A DNA stretch of 64,000 nucleotides, taken from the NCBI RefSeq assembly GCF_000424265.1, contig NZ_AUJO01000007.1, positions 62,001-126,000 of the forward strand. The letters run 5' to 3'. The notes beneath the pieces were generated by a model that saw only the letters and a list, made by a program, of their open reading frames with translations, did not search any database and had not been told where the DNA came from. Made by a program: the position numbers and the translations under genes. This stretch comes from Butyrivibrio sp. WCD3002. GTDB taxonomy: Bacteria > Bacillota > Clostridia > Lachnospirales > Lachnospiraceae. Shown here one piece after another: positions 40,101-49,088 of this stretch (position 1 is its first letter; the number at the start of each line of letters is the position of its first letter).

Positions 40101-40140
40101 TGCTATAATACCTATAGATATTCATAGGGTTATTATAGTA
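40101..40140. promoter_or_regulatory. Inverted repeat with opposed TATAAT boxes before the Maff2 gene
   Basis: The arms TGCTATAATACCTAT (40101-40115) and ATAGGGTTATTATAGTA (40124-40140) are nearly exact complements. Each arm contains a TATAAT in opposite orientation. It lies 20 bp before ATG 40160 and so may combine a promoter with an operator, or act as an mRNA hairpin that covers the leader. An RBS-like AAAGGAG precedes it at 40088. Confidence 0.5.
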
Positions 40141-40159
40141 CGGTAGAATAATAGCTACT

Positions 40160-40372
40160 ATGGCATTTTTTCAGAGTTCAATCACAACATTGCAGACAAT
40201 CGTAATCGCCCTCGGCGCAGGCCTCGGAGTGTGGGGCGGAATCAACCTTCTTGAGGGTTATGGTAACGACAATCCGGGTGCAAAATCACAGGGAATGAAG
40301 CAGCTCATGGCTGGCGGTGGTGTTGCTCTTATCGGAACAACAGTCGTACCTCTTCTTTCAGGACTTCTTTGA
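40160..40372 (+). CDS. Maff2-type small membrane protein (VirB2-like)
   Basis: A 70-residue hydrophobic protein with two membrane helices: TLQTIVIALGAGLGVWGGI (about 9-27) and LMAGGGVALIGTTVVPLLSG (about 49-68), joined by the loop EGYGNDNPGAKSQG. This is the Maff2 family, found between virD4 and virB6 in Tn1549-like elements; size and topology resemble VirB2 pilin subunits. No good RBS is visible directly upstream, because the inverted repeat occupies that region. Confidence 0.88.
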   Translation: MAFFQSSITTLQTIVIALGAGLGVWGGINLLEGYGNDNPGAKSQGMKQLMAGGGVALIGTTVVPLLSGLL

Positions 40373-40425
40373 TTTGACTATGCGTATAATTCGTGCTACT
40401 ATATTAGTGAAAGGCAGGTACTATC

Positions 40426-40635
40426 ATGAATGTAGACACGAAGACGCTTGTTTCAATCACTGATGCGAATCACAACTTTTCCAGAGTTACGAAGATAGTG
40501 GAAGAGCATGGATCTGCTCTTATCCTTAAAAATAATGCCCCTAAATATCTGATGCTTGATCTGACCACGGTAGATGAGAAGTCGGTCGAAAGTATAATGA
40601 AAAAGGCGAGCGCGGGCAAAAAGTCATCCAAGTAA
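40426..40635 (+). CDS. Phd/YefM-type antitoxin, without toxin
   Basis: A 69-residue protein with RBS AAAGGCAGG. LVSITDANHNFSRVTKIVEE is the Phd/YefM DNA-binding N-domain, followed by HGSALILKNNAPKYLMLDL. The C-terminal toxin-binding tail is short and basic. No RelE or Doc toxin gene is adjacent. Within a transfer operon such a protein may work as a pure repressor. A terminator follows at 40691. Confidence 0.85.
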   Translation: MNVDTKTLVSITDANHNFSRVTKIVEEHGSALILKNNAPKYLMLDLTTVDEKSVESIMKKASAGKKSSK

Positions 40636-40690
40636 CCTGGAAGAGGCTGCATCCTGAATAATGACAACTGAATATAGTAAATACTTTCAT

Positions 40691-40730
40691 GGACTGGTCG
40701 TGTGGGAAATCCCATAGCCAGTCCTTTTTT
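40691..40730 (+). terminator. Terminator between the antitoxin-like gene and virB6
   Basis: GGACTGG (40691-40697) pairs with CCAGTCC (40718-40724); an inner TGTGGG/CCCATA pairing closes an AAAT loop; six T follow. It lies in the middle of the transfer operon. Confidence 0.85.
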
Positions 40731-40789
40731 GATTCAACAGAAAATGAAAAGACCAGCGCTTTGCTGGCATTAGAAACAGGAGGGATATT

Positions 40790-41656
40790 TTGGAAAGAGT
40801 ATGGCAGGAACTGGAAGAACATCTCAAAGAGTACATAATCCCTTCCCTTATGACGCTGTTCCAGACAATGTTTGGATATGTGAATGATGAAGTCAGTGGT
40901 ATTGCTTCTGATGTTGCAATGACTCCATCGGCTTTTTCACCATCGGTCTTTGGCATGGTAAGGAATGTTTCGGAAAATGTGATAATGCCGATTGCAGGCA
41001 TAATACTGACGTTTGTCGCGTGTTATGAGCTGATACAGCTTATCATCAGCTACAACAATCTGGCGAACTTCGAGACATGGTTTATCTTCAAGTGGATATT
41101 CAAGACAGCAATTGCAGTGGAGATCATCACACACACCTTTGATTTTGCAATGGCTGTATTTGATGTGGCAAATCATGTGATATCAAGTGCGGGCGGAGTC
41201 ATAGCTGCTTCCACAGCAATAGATTCCTCGGCTCTTTCATCACTGCAGTCCACACTTGAAGCCATGAATATTTTTGAACTTTTCGGACTGTATTTTCAGG
41301 TATCAATCATCTTCATAACAACGCTGATATTATCCAAGATAATATTTGTGATCATTTATGTGAGGATGATAGAGATCTATATGTACGTTTCCATGGCTCC
41401 AATCCCATTTGCAACATTCGGTAACAGGGAGCAAAGTGCTATGGGAATGAACTACGTGAAGAGTCTATTTGCCCTTGGTTTCCAGGGATTTCTCATCATG
41501 ATTTGTGTAGGCATCTATGCGGTGCTCATACAGTCCATAGCATTTACAGGAGATATAGTCGGATCCCTCTGGGGAGTTGTGGGCTATACGCTTCTGCTTG
41601 CATTGTCCCTATTTAAGACAAGCACAGTTGCAAAGTCGGTATTACAGTGTATTTAA
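40790..41656 (+). CDS. VirB6/TrbL-like channel protein
   Basis: A 288-residue polytopic membrane protein with a TTG start behind CAGGAGG. Membrane segments are visible at about 64-85 (NVIMPIAGIILTFVACYEL), 103-125, 170-195 (YFQVSIIFITTLILSKIIFV), 225-250 and 258-280. The region between, ISSAGGVIAASTAID, is likely extracellular. It fits the VirB6-like membrane subunit that precedes PrgI and VirB4 in Gram-positive type IV systems. Confidence 0.88.
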   Translation: MERVWQELEEHLKEYIIPSLMTLFQTMFGYVNDEVSGIASDVAMTPSAFSPSVFGMVRNVSENVIMPIAGIILTFVACYELIQLIISYNNLANFETWFIFKWIFKTAIAVEIITHTFDFAMAVFDVANHVISSAGGVIAASTAIDSSALSSLQSTLEAMNIFELFGLYFQVSIIFITTLILSKIIFVIIYVRMIEIYMYVSMAPIPFATFGNREQSAMGMNYVKSLFALGFQGFLIMICVGIYAVLIQSIAFTGDIVGSLWGVVGYTLLLALSLFKTSTVAKSVLQCI

Positions 41657-41674
41657 GGGAAAGGAGTAACAGAT

Positions 41675-42064
41675 ATGGCAGCTTCGTACATAAGCGTGCC
41701 AAGAGACTTAACAAAGGTCAAAAGCAAGGTGTTCTTGAATCTGACCAAAAGACAGCTCATCTGCTTTTCAGTGGCGGCACTCATAGGAGTACCGTCATTT
41801 TTTCTGATAAAGAGTGTGGCTGCGGTCAATGTGGCAGTAATGGGAATGATGGTGCTTATGATGCCAATATTCTTTTTTGCCATGTATGAAAAGAACGGAA
41901 GACCTTTGGAAGTATATCTTGGCCATTTTATACAGGCCGTTTTCATAAGGCCAAAGAAACGTCCGTACAAAACGGATAATTATTATGCAGCACTGGAGAG
42001 ATGTGCTGCTACACAGAAGGAGGTGGAGAAAATTGTTCGTGCTTCCATGGAAGAAAAAAGATAA
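41675..42064 (+). CDS. PrgI family protein (VirB3-like)
   Basis: A 129-residue protein with the PrgI start ASYISVPRDLTKVKSKVFLN, two adjoining membrane helices (about 30-50 and 53-75: FSVAALIGVPSFFLIKSVAA, VMGMMVLMMPIFFFAM), and a cytosolic tail with FIRPKKRPYKT. PrgI/VirB3 anchors the VirB4 ATPase to the channel. The virB4 reading frame begins inside the end of this gene (32-bp overlap). Confidence 0.92.
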   Translation: MAASYISVPRDLTKVKSKVFLNLTKRQLICFSVAALIGVPSFFLIKSVAAVNVAVMGMMVLMMPIFFFAMYEKNGRPLEVYLGHFIQAVFIRPKKRPYKTDNYYAALERCAATQKEVEKIVRASMEEKR

Positions 42065-44468
42065 TTCCAGGGAATTTAAAATGCCCGAAGGATTATCGCG
42101 AAAACAGCAGGAAGAAGTAAGAGAAATAATAAAAAATGCAAGGAAGAACGATGGGACCCCAAGATCGGCCCAGCAGACACTTTCTTTTGAGAGAATGTTC
42201 CCGGATGGTATCTGCAGGGTAGGTAATGATTATTATACCAAGACGATACAGTTCCAGGATATCAACTACCAGCTTGCACAGCAGGAGGATAAGACGGAGA
42301 TTTTCGAAGAATGGTGCGGGTTCCTGAACTTCTTTGACAGTTCGGTGCAGTTCCAGCTTTCATTCATGAACTTCGCTACAGAGATAGGAGATTTTGAGAA
42401 AAAGATAGCGATTCCCCATCAGGAAGATGAATTCAATGATGTAAGGGATGAGTATTCCGGAATACTCCTAAAGAACATGCAGGCAGGTAATAACGGACTT
42501 ACCAAAGTAAAGTACATTACTTTTGGTATCCATGCGGATTCAATGAAGTCTGCAAAACCAAGGCTGATCCATATTGAGATGGATATCCTTAATAATTTCA
42601 AACGTCTGGGAGTAATAGCTGAGACTCTTAACGGAGCACAGCGCCTTGAACTCATGCACAGACAGACACACATGGGAGATAATGCAAAGTTCCATTTCGA
42701 CTGGAAGTATCTTGTGAACAGCGGTCTTTCAGTAAAAGACTTTGTGGCTCCAAGTTCATTTGAATTTCCTAATGGAAGATATTTCAAGATGGGAGATACT
42801 TGGTGTGCAATGAGCTTTCTTTCAATAGATGCTTCCGATGTCAGTGACAGGATGCTTGCAGATTTTCTTGGAATGGAATCCAGTCAGATCGTCACAATGC
42901 ATCTTAAGTCAGTAGACCAGAACGAGGCTATTAAGACTGTAAAGCATACAATCACCGAGCTTGACAGAAGCAAGATTGAGGAACAGAAAAAGGCAGTAAG
43001 AGCCGGATATGACATGGAGATAATACCAAGTGATCTTGCGACTTATGGCAAGGATGCAAAGGCACTCCTTAAGGAATTGCAGTCACAGAATGAGAGAATG
43101 TTCCTTCTGACTTTCCTTATCATGAATACCGGAAAGACAAAGGAAGAGCTGGATAACAACTTATTCCAGGCTTCATCCATTGCTCAGAAACATTCATGTA
43201 ATCTGATAAGGCTAGATTTTCAACAGGAGCAGGGCTTTGTGAGTACTCTGCCTCTTGCGTACAACGAGGTGGATATACAGCGCGGAATGACAACATCAAG
43301 CACTGCGATATTTGTGCCTTTCACTACTCAAGAACTGTTCCAGGAACACAGGGGTGCTCTTTATTATGGACTTAATGCACTTTCAAACAACCTTATCATG
43401 GTGGATAGAAAGAAGCTTAAGAACCCCAACGGGCTAATTCTTGGTACACCGGGTTCCGGTAAGTCTTTCGCTGCAAAGAGGGAGATTGTAAATTCTTTCC
43501 TTGTAACAGACGATGACATCATCATTTCGGATCCTGAGCAGGAGTACAAAGCGCTTGTGGACTACCTCGGAGGTCAGGTCATAAAGATAGCCCCGACATC
43601 CACACAGTATGTAAATCCCATGGATATCAACATGAATTATTCAGATGATGATAACCCTGTCATGCTGAAAGTGGATTTCATCCTTTCTCTCATGGAACTT
43701 ATCATGGGATCAAGGGATGGTCTGCAGCCTACGGAAAGAACCGTAATAGACAGATGCACAAGAGCGGTCTACAGAAAGTATCTGGAGAATCCTGTGCCAG
43801 AGAACATTCCGATACTGGAAGATCTTTACAATGAGCTACTTAAACAGGATGAGCCTGAGGCAAAGTATGTTGCAACTGCTCTTGAAATATATGTAAGTGG
43901 TTCGCTCAGCGTATTCAACCACAGGACAAACGTAGATATCAATTCAAGGCTTGTATGTTATGATATCAAGGACCTTGGAAAACAGCTTAAGAAGATAGGT
44001 ATGCTGATAATTCAGGATCAGGTCTGGGGCAGAGTTTCAGCCAACAGAGAGATGGGAAAATCTACAAGGTACATCATGGATGAGATGCACCTGTTACTTC
44101 GTGAGGAACAGACTGCAGCCTATACTGTAGAGATTTGGAAGAGGTTCCGTAAGTGGGGCGGCATACCGACTGGCGTTACGCAGAACGTCAAGGACTTCCT
44201 CGCAAGTGCTGAAGTTTCCAACATTTTCGAGAACTCAGACTTCATAATCATGCTTAATCAGGCCATTGGTGACAGACAACTTCTTGCCAAGCAGCTCAAC
44301 ATAAGTCCACACCAGCTTTCGTATGTAACACATTCGGGAGAAGGTGAAGGACTTATTTTTTATGGAAATGTCATTCTGCCATTTATAGACAGGTTCCCGA
44401 AGGATACCAAGATCTATAAGGCAATTTCCACCAAGTTCTCAGAATCCACTGAGGATAAAGCTGTATAA
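42033..44468 (+). CDS. VirB4-type conjugation ATPase
   Basis: An 811-residue ATPase that energises the secretion channel. I take the TTG at 42033 because AAGGAGG ends 8 nt before it. Visible motifs: SFERMFPDGICRVG, the N-domain dimerisation region, Walker A GTPGSGKSFAAKREI (about 470), Walker B YIMDEMHLLL (about 680), and GGIPTGVTQNVKDFL. The length and order are typical of TraE/VirB4 of Tn1549-like elements. Confidence 0.95.
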   Translation: MFVLPWKKKDNSREFKMPEGLSRKQQEEVREIIKNARKNDGTPRSAQQTLSFERMFPDGICRVGNDYYTKTIQFQDINYQLAQQEDKTEIFEEWCGFLNFFDSSVQFQLSFMNFATEIGDFEKKIAIPHQEDEFNDVRDEYSGILLKNMQAGNNGLTKVKYITFGIHADSMKSAKPRLIHIEMDILNNFKRLGVIAETLNGAQRLELMHRQTHMGDNAKFHFDWKYLVNSGLSVKDFVAPSSFEFPNGRYFKMGDTWCAMSFLSIDASDVSDRMLADFLGMESSQIVTMHLKSVDQNEAIKTVKHTITELDRSKIEEQKKAVRAGYDMEIIPSDLATYGKDAKALLKELQSQNERMFLLTFLIMNTGKTKEELDNNLFQASSIAQKHSCNLIRLDFQQEQGFVSTLPLAYNEVDIQRGMTTSSTAIFVPFTTQELFQEHRGALYYGLNALSNNLIMVDRKKLKNPNGLILGTPGSGKSFAAKREIVNSFLVTDDDIIISDPEQEYKALVDYLGGQVIKIAPTSTQYVNPMDINMNYSDDDNPVMLKVDFILSLMELIMGSRDGLQPTERTVIDRCTRAVYRKYLENPVPENIPILEDLYNELLKQDEPEAKYVATALEIYVSGSLSVFNHRTNVDINSRLVCYDIKDLGKQLKKIGMLIIQDQVWGRVSANREMGKSTRYIMDEMHLLLREEQTAAYTVEIWKRFRKWGGIPTGVTQNVKDFLASAEVSNIFENSDFIIMLNQAIGDRQLLAKQLNISPHQLSYVTHSGEGEGLIFYGNVILPFIDRFPKDTKIYKAISTKFSESTEDKAV

Positions 44469-44486
44469 ACAGACAGGAGATGAGTT

Positions 44487-46193
44487 ATGGAAGAAGGATT
44501 ATACACAAGGAATCCTCCGGGGGAGGAGGATTCTGCATCTCCGGAGGATAAAGCTCCGAGAGTGCATGGAAACAAATTAAAGAATAAGGATTCTGCCAGA
44601 AGATATTACGAGAAAAAACTCCGCACAGGGAAAGCTGATAACAGCATGACACCTGAGGAGAAACAGCACAGGGACAAGATAAAGAAGCAGACACAGAAGA
44701 AGGCTGCAGAGGTCGAAAAGACAAGGAAAGCAGAGGAAGCAAAGAAGAAGGACCGAAATGTGAGTAAAAGTTCGGGAAATCTTTCGGATGCTGCTTCGAA
44801 AACCGCAGCTGGAGTCGGAGTCATGTCAGATGTTGTGAACTCCACTGATGATGGTAAGAGCGAGAGTGCTGTTGCCGAGGAAGTTTTTGATATTGGAGGG
44901 TATGTTGCCAGCGGTGCAGTCAGCTATGTTACCTCAAAGGTCAAGAATGGCAAGTATAGCAAGAAGGTCCACGGAAAAAGAGAGCTATCGGGTGGCAGTA
45001 CGGATGCGGCTAAAGAAAAAGCCAGAAAAGAACTTCAGAGGAAAATGATACAGAAGCAGGCAAAGGCTGCTGAAGGTGGTGTCAAGGCTGGCGAAAAAGC
45101 AGGAGAAAAGGCCGGTGATGTCATAAGTGCCGTTGGTGAATGGATGAAGAACTTTGCAGAAGAACATCCTGTGATCAGCATCATTGTTGTCCTGATACTT
45201 CTTGTAGTCCTTGTATGTGCAGGCTTTTTAAATTCCTGTGCAGCTATCGGATCCGGAGTTGGTGATGTGACAGTAGTAACCTCTTATACGGCAAAGGATG
45301 AGGACATCCTTGAGGTGGAGAATGATTATAAGGAACTGGAAGCAGGTCTGCAGGATGAGATAGATGAGATTGATACGGATGGATATGACGAAGTCAATTA
45401 CTACCTTGATGAAGTAGGACACAATCCATATCAGCTTGCAGCGATACTTACTGTGATATTTGAGGCTTATACAAGGGATGAGGTTCAGGAAAAGCTTCAG
45501 GAGATATTTGATCTTCAATATGAAATCACAACGGAAGAAGTTGTGGAGACCAGATATACTGAGCCTGAAGATGAGGATGAAGATCCAGAGCCTTATGATT
45601 ATTACATTCTCAATATCTATCTTGTGAACCACATTCTTGATGAAGTGGTGGAGGAACTTGGTTTTACTGATGATGAGATGGCACGTTATGAAGTGCTCCT
45701 TGAGACCTTTGGTAACAAGAAGTATCTCTTTGGCGAGGAGGACTATTACAACATCCCTGAAGATCATCCCGGAGACAGGGACGACTACCATGTGCCGGGG
45801 GAATATCTTTCAGATGAACAGTTTGCAAGGATGCTCCATGAAGCTGAAAGCCATCTTGGAACACCTTATGTCTGGGGCGGTTACAGCCCTTCGGGATTTG
45901 ACTGTTCTGGATTTGTTAGTTGGGTAATCAATCACTGCGGTAATGGGTGGAACTTCGGAAGACTCACTGCAAATGGACTTAGGGCAAGAACAGACTATGT
46001 CCCCACATCAGAAGCTAAACCCGGAGACCTTATTTTTTTCCAGGGCACATATGATACTGCTGGGGCCAGTCATGTCGGCATATATGTCGGTAACGGAATG
46101 ATGATCCATGCGGGTAATCCTGTGAAATACTCATCTATAAACACGCCATACTGGCAGAGCCATTTTCTGGAATTTGGCAGGATTGGCGGTTAA
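44487..46193 (+). CDS. NlpC/P60 peptidoglycan hydrolase of the transfer system (CD1108-like)
   Basis: A 568-residue protein. The N-terminal 225 residues are charged and low-complexity; one membrane segment (about 228-248) follows, then an acidic helical region (about 265-400), and the C-terminal NlpC/P60 domain. The catalytic Cys is in GYSPSGFDCSGFV (about residue 472) and the His in SHVGIYVGNG (about 526). It is the VirB1-like enzyme that opens the cell wall for the conjugation channel. Related proteins carry an extra lysozyme domain before the P60 part; here that region is shorter and no glycosidase motif is clear. Confidence 0.9.
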   Translation: MEEGLYTRNPPGEEDSASPEDKAPRVHGNKLKNKDSARRYYEKKLRTGKADNSMTPEEKQHRDKIKKQTQKKAAEVEKTRKAEEAKKKDRNVSKSSGNLSDAASKTAAGVGVMSDVVNSTDDGKSESAVAEEVFDIGGYVASGAVSYVTSKVKNGKYSKKVHGKRELSGGSTDAAKEKARKELQRKMIQKQAKAAEGGVKAGEKAGEKAGDVISAVGEWMKNFAEEHPVISIIVVLILLVVLVCAGFLNSCAAIGSGVGDVTVVTSYTAKDEDILEVENDYKELEAGLQDEIDEIDTDGYDEVNYYLDEVGHNPYQLAAILTVIFEAYTRDEVQEKLQEIFDLQYEITTEEVVETRYTEPEDEDEDPEPYDYYILNIYLVNHILDEVVEELGFTDDEMARYEVLLETFGNKKYLFGEEDYYNIPEDHPGDRDDYHVPGEYLSDEQFARMLHEAESHLGTPYVWGGYSPSGFDCSGFVSWVINHCGNGWNFGRLTANGLRARTDYVPTSEAKPGDLIFFQGTYDTAGASHVGIYVGNGMMIHAGNPVKYSSINTPYWQSHFLEFGRIGG

Positions 46194-46205
46194 GGGAGGA
46201 CAGAT

Positions 46206-46541
46206 ATGTTTGAGAAACTGAATAAACTAAGAACTGAGCATGAAAAGGCGAAAGCGAGGTTCGAAGAAGCCAAGGCTAAGTATGAGGAAGCGGAAGAAAA
46301 GCTTAATGCTGAGCTGGCGGCAAGCATCCTTGATGTAGTCGGAAGGAAGGACTTTACGCCTGAGCAGCTTGCAGAGCATCTTGGTGTAGGTGATAAAGAA
46401 AAGCCTGCTTCCAAGAGCAAGAAGAAGGAGACTAAGACTGCGGATGTAAAAGAAGAACCGCTGCCGTTTAGTGATGATAACGATGCTCACGATACTGAAA
46501 ACGAAGAGATTATGGAGGATATCTTAAATGAAAGCTATTAA
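46206..46541 (+). CDS. DUF4315 family protein
   Basis: A 111-residue protein. Residues 1-38 form a coiled coil ([20 protein letters not shown]), followed by [19 protein letters not shown] and an acidic low-complexity tail. This is the DUF4315 pattern of conjugative elements. Its stop overlaps the following DUF4366 gene by 14 bp. Role unknown. Confidence 0.88.
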   Translation: MFEKLNKLRTEHEKAKARFEEAKAKYEEAEEKLNAELAASILDVVGRKDFTPEQLAEHLGVGDKEKPASKSKKKETKTADVKEEPLPFSDDNDAHDTENEEIMEDILNESY

Positions 46542-47322
46542 GTTAATAACTGCCAAGGCAAAGGTACTTGGCTGTTCAGTGGCTCTTATGGGGTCACTTT
46601 TTTGTTTTACACCAGTAACAGCGTTTGCAGGCGGACCGGACTGCATATGTGAAACAAAGTGTACAGAAGACCATATCAATCCGGACTGTCCTATTTGTAA
46701 GGAGGATTACCGCAACTGTGAGGGTAAGGATCCTGAGATTGAAGAGAAGTGGGGCCCTCTCACTCCTGATGGAAACATGGAACTTGTTGATGATTATGGA
46801 AGCCTTGAAGCTGGAGGCAAGCAGTTTATTACTGTCATGACCAAGAACGGCAACTACTTCTACATTATTATTGACCGTGATGATGATGGCAATGAGAAGG
46901 TTCATTTCCTCAATATGGTTGATGAGTCAGATCTTTTATCTCTGATGGATGATGAACAGGTCAGTGAATATATAAAGGTTACTGGCATTGGTAAGGAAGA
47001 GGAAAAAGAGCCTGAGGTTGTAACGCCCGAGCCACAGCCTGAACCTGAGCCTGAGCCCGTGGTAGAAGAAAAACCGGAAAAGGAACCTGTGAACGTGACA
47101 GGAATCATGGCAATCATTCTTATAATCGCACTTGGTGGTGTAGGCGGATTCATGTATTACACATCGACAAAAAATTCCAAGAAGAAATCCAGCGGCGTGG
47201 ATCCCGACCAGGATTATACAGATGAGGATTATCTTAGGAGCATGAGTTCTGATGATGACGATGATGAGATCAAGCTTGATACCGAGCCTGATGATTCTTC
47301 TGGTGACGGAGGTGATGAGTGA
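46528..47322 (+). CDS. DUF4366 surface protein (CD1107-like)
   Basis: A 264-residue exported protein. An N-terminal signal peptide ([20 protein letters not shown], cleavage after AFA) is followed by a Cys-rich region ([22 protein letters not shown]), then the DUF4366 core ([35 protein letters not shown]), a Pro/Glu repeat ([10 protein letters not shown]), and a C-terminal membrane helix ([20 protein letters not shown]). The tail is acidic. It is likely a cell-surface part of the mating system. ATG 47322 of the next gene overlaps its stop. Confidence 0.92.
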   Translation: MKAIKLITAKAKVLGCSVALMGSLFCFTPVTAFAGGPDCICETKCTEDHINPDCPICKEDYRNCEGKDPEIEEKWGPLTPDGNMELVDDYGSLEAGGKQFITVMTKNGNYFYIIIDRDDDGNEKVHFLNMVDESDLLSLMDDEQVSEYIKVTGIGKEEEKEPEVVTPEPQPEPEPEPVVEEKPEKEPVNVTGIMAIILIIALGGVGGFMYYTSTKNSKKKSSGVDPDQDYTDEDYLRSMSSDDDDDEIKLDTEPDDSSGDGGDE

Positions 47323-47438
47323 TGGCTAGAAAGTCAAGATATGTAGCCTATGCAAAGGTTGCAAGAAAAAATGTGAAGGGAACAAAGAAGCAGGAGCCGG
47401 TAAAGGCTCCTGCTGGCGTTAAGGGCGAAAGAAAGTAA
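47322..47438 (+). CDS. 38-residue basic microprotein
   Basis: ATG 47322 overlaps the stop of the DUF4366 gene (TGATG). The 38-residue product has 14 Lys/Arg ([17 protein letters not shown] ... VKGERK). The coupling to the upstream gene suggests that it is translated. It may bind nucleic acid. It is not recognised. Confidence 0.5.
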   Translation: MARKSRYVAYAKVARKNVKGTKKQEPVKAPAGVKGERK

Positions 47439-47450
47439 GAGGAGAATCTT

Positions 47451-48668
47451 ATGGATGAAAAAAGTGCAAAAAACGGCAATGAATACCAGCGCCCATCCAA
47501 TGAAGAAAAGCTGAAAGAGCTGACGGACAAGCTGCAGGATGGTGTAAAGGCAGTCCGTGACAGTGCAGAATACAAAAAGCTGCTTGCTACAATGGCAAAG
47601 TTTCCACATTATTCCCTGAACAACTGCATGCTCATAGCGATGCAAAAGCCAGATGCAACTTTATGTCAGGGATATAATGCCTGGAAAAAGATGGGGCGTT
47701 ATGTAAGAAAAGGTGAGAAGGGAATAAAGGTAATAGCACCAAGCCCTTATACAATCCAAAAGGAAGTGGATGTGCTGGATTCAAAAGGTCGCCCGGTTCT
47801 TGATCAGGACGGGGAGCCTGTGAAGCAGACTAAGGAACTAAATCTTATGGGATTCAAGGCAGAGACAACCTTTGATATTTCACAGACGGAAGGAAAAGAG
47901 CTTCCGAGAGTCGGAGTTGATGAGCTTAAGGGCAGCATTGATAAGTATGAGGTCCTTATGGGAGTTCTTAAGGATATAAGTCCTGTTCCTATTGGATTTG
48001 AGGACATCAAGAGTGGTGCTAAGGGATATTATCACACAGAAGATAAGAGAATCGCGGTTCAGCAGGGAATGAGTGAGCTGCAGACTCTTAAGACATGCAT
48101 CCATGAGATTACTCATGCAATGCTTCATGGAGACAATGCAGCCGATATCAGCAAGAATAGGAAGGAACTTGAAGCGGAAGGTACAGCTAGCATAGTGCTT
48201 TCCTTCATGGGATATAACACAGATGATTACAGCTATCCATACCTTTGTGGCTACACATCTGATGCTGATATGAAAGAACTTAAGGCTTCCCTTGGAACTA
48301 TACGGCAGACTTCATCAAGGATCATCAAGAAAATTGAGGATAAGCTTGGTGAGATCTATAAGGAGAGAAATCCTGAGATTGTGGCGGATAACGAGCCTGT
48401 TAAGAATGATGCAAAAGAATCTGTGAGGGTTGGTGATGATAGCCCTTTTAGGGATACAGCAGGCTGCACAGTGATAGGAGCAGATGGTAAAGCTACAAAA
48501 GCGGAGTCTGTTGTTGCGGAAAGAAAGATACTTGGAACGGTTCGTATTTTACCGGATGGCTGGGGAGGAATGAAGCAGTCGCTTCTTGATAATCTCAGCA
48601 TACGGAAGAATCAGATAAAAAATGACACGGCTGCTAAAGTAGTAAAAAAAGATAGGGAGGTGTGTTGA
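47451..48668 (+). CDS. ArdC-like antirestriction protein
   Basis: A 405-residue protein. The N-domain (about 15-110) matches the ArdC ssDNA-binding domain (YSLNNCMLIAMQKPDATL, GYNAWKKMGRYVRKGEKGI). A zincin-like part has CIHEITHAMLHG (about 216-227) and, 30 residues on, an acidic AEGTASIV. ArdC-like proteins protect incoming single-stranded transfer DNA in the recipient from restriction. The RBS AAGAGGAG is at 47436. The stop overlaps the next start (TTGATGG). Confidence 0.88.
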   Translation: MDEKSAKNGNEYQRPSNEEKLKELTDKLQDGVKAVRDSAEYKKLLATMAKFPHYSLNNCMLIAMQKPDATLCQGYNAWKKMGRYVRKGEKGIKVIAPSPYTIQKEVDVLDSKGRPVLDQDGEPVKQTKELNLMGFKAETTFDISQTEGKELPRVGVDELKGSIDKYEVLMGVLKDISPVPIGFEDIKSGAKGYYHTEDKRIAVQQGMSELQTLKTCIHEITHAMLHGDNAADISKNRKELEAEGTASIVLSFMGYNTDDYSYPYLCGYTSDADMKELKASLGTIRQTSSRIIKKIEDKLGEIYKERNPEIVADNEPVKNDAKESVRVGDDSPFRDTAGCTVIGADGKATKAESVVAERKILGTVRILPDGWGGMKQSLLDNLSIRKNQIKNDTAAKVVKKDREVC

Positions 48669-49081
48669 TGGGAACAGTAGATGATGGCTGGAAGGATGCT
48701 TCTGGTTTTGCAGATGAGCTTCCTTTCGGGAGTTTTGAAGATGGCAGTGGTACAACACAGGCTTATGAAGCTGATGATATTGTCGGCAACTGTCCTGTGT
48801 GCGGCACTCATGTTGTAGAACGTGAAAAGGGATTCTTCTGCAATAATATGGACTGCAACTTTGCACTTTGGAAGAATAACAGATTCTTCCAGGCTATTGG
48901 CAAAGAAATGACCAGAGAAGTTGCGGATGACCTTGTGAACGGTGGAACAGTCAAGCTCATTGACTGCAAGTCACAGAGAACTGGAAATACATTCAGCTGC
49001 TACGTTGACCTTACAACTGACGAGGAGGGAAAAGCTCATTTCGAGATTCGATTTCCCAAAGGCGGGCGCAGAAGGGAGTGA
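48668..49081 (+). CDS. Topoisomerase C-terminal zinc-ribbon/repeat protein
   Basis: A 137-residue protein with CPVCGTHVVEREKGFFC (zinc ribbon), then MDCNFALWKNNRFFQAIGKE and a beta strand region. This is the type IA topoisomerase C-terminal repeat. In many Tn1549-like elements a full topoisomerase III is present; here only this C-terminal unit remains, as a separate gene with its own start (ATG 48668 behind GGGAGG). It may be a remnant or an independent ssDNA-binding accessory. Confidence 0.82.
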   Translation: MGTVDDGWKDASGFADELPFGSFEDGSGTTQAYEADDIVGNCPVCGTHVVEREKGFFCNNMDCNFALWKNNRFFQAIGKEMTREVADDLVNGGTVKLIDCKSQRTGNTFSCYVDLTTDEEGKAHFEIRFPKGGRRRE

Positions 49082-49088
49082 TATCGTT

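Noticed and set aside
45228..45791. Minus-strand open frame of 187 codons
   Set aside because: It is antisense to the NlpC/P60 gene and reads as an Ile/Leu-rich shadow of acidic codons.
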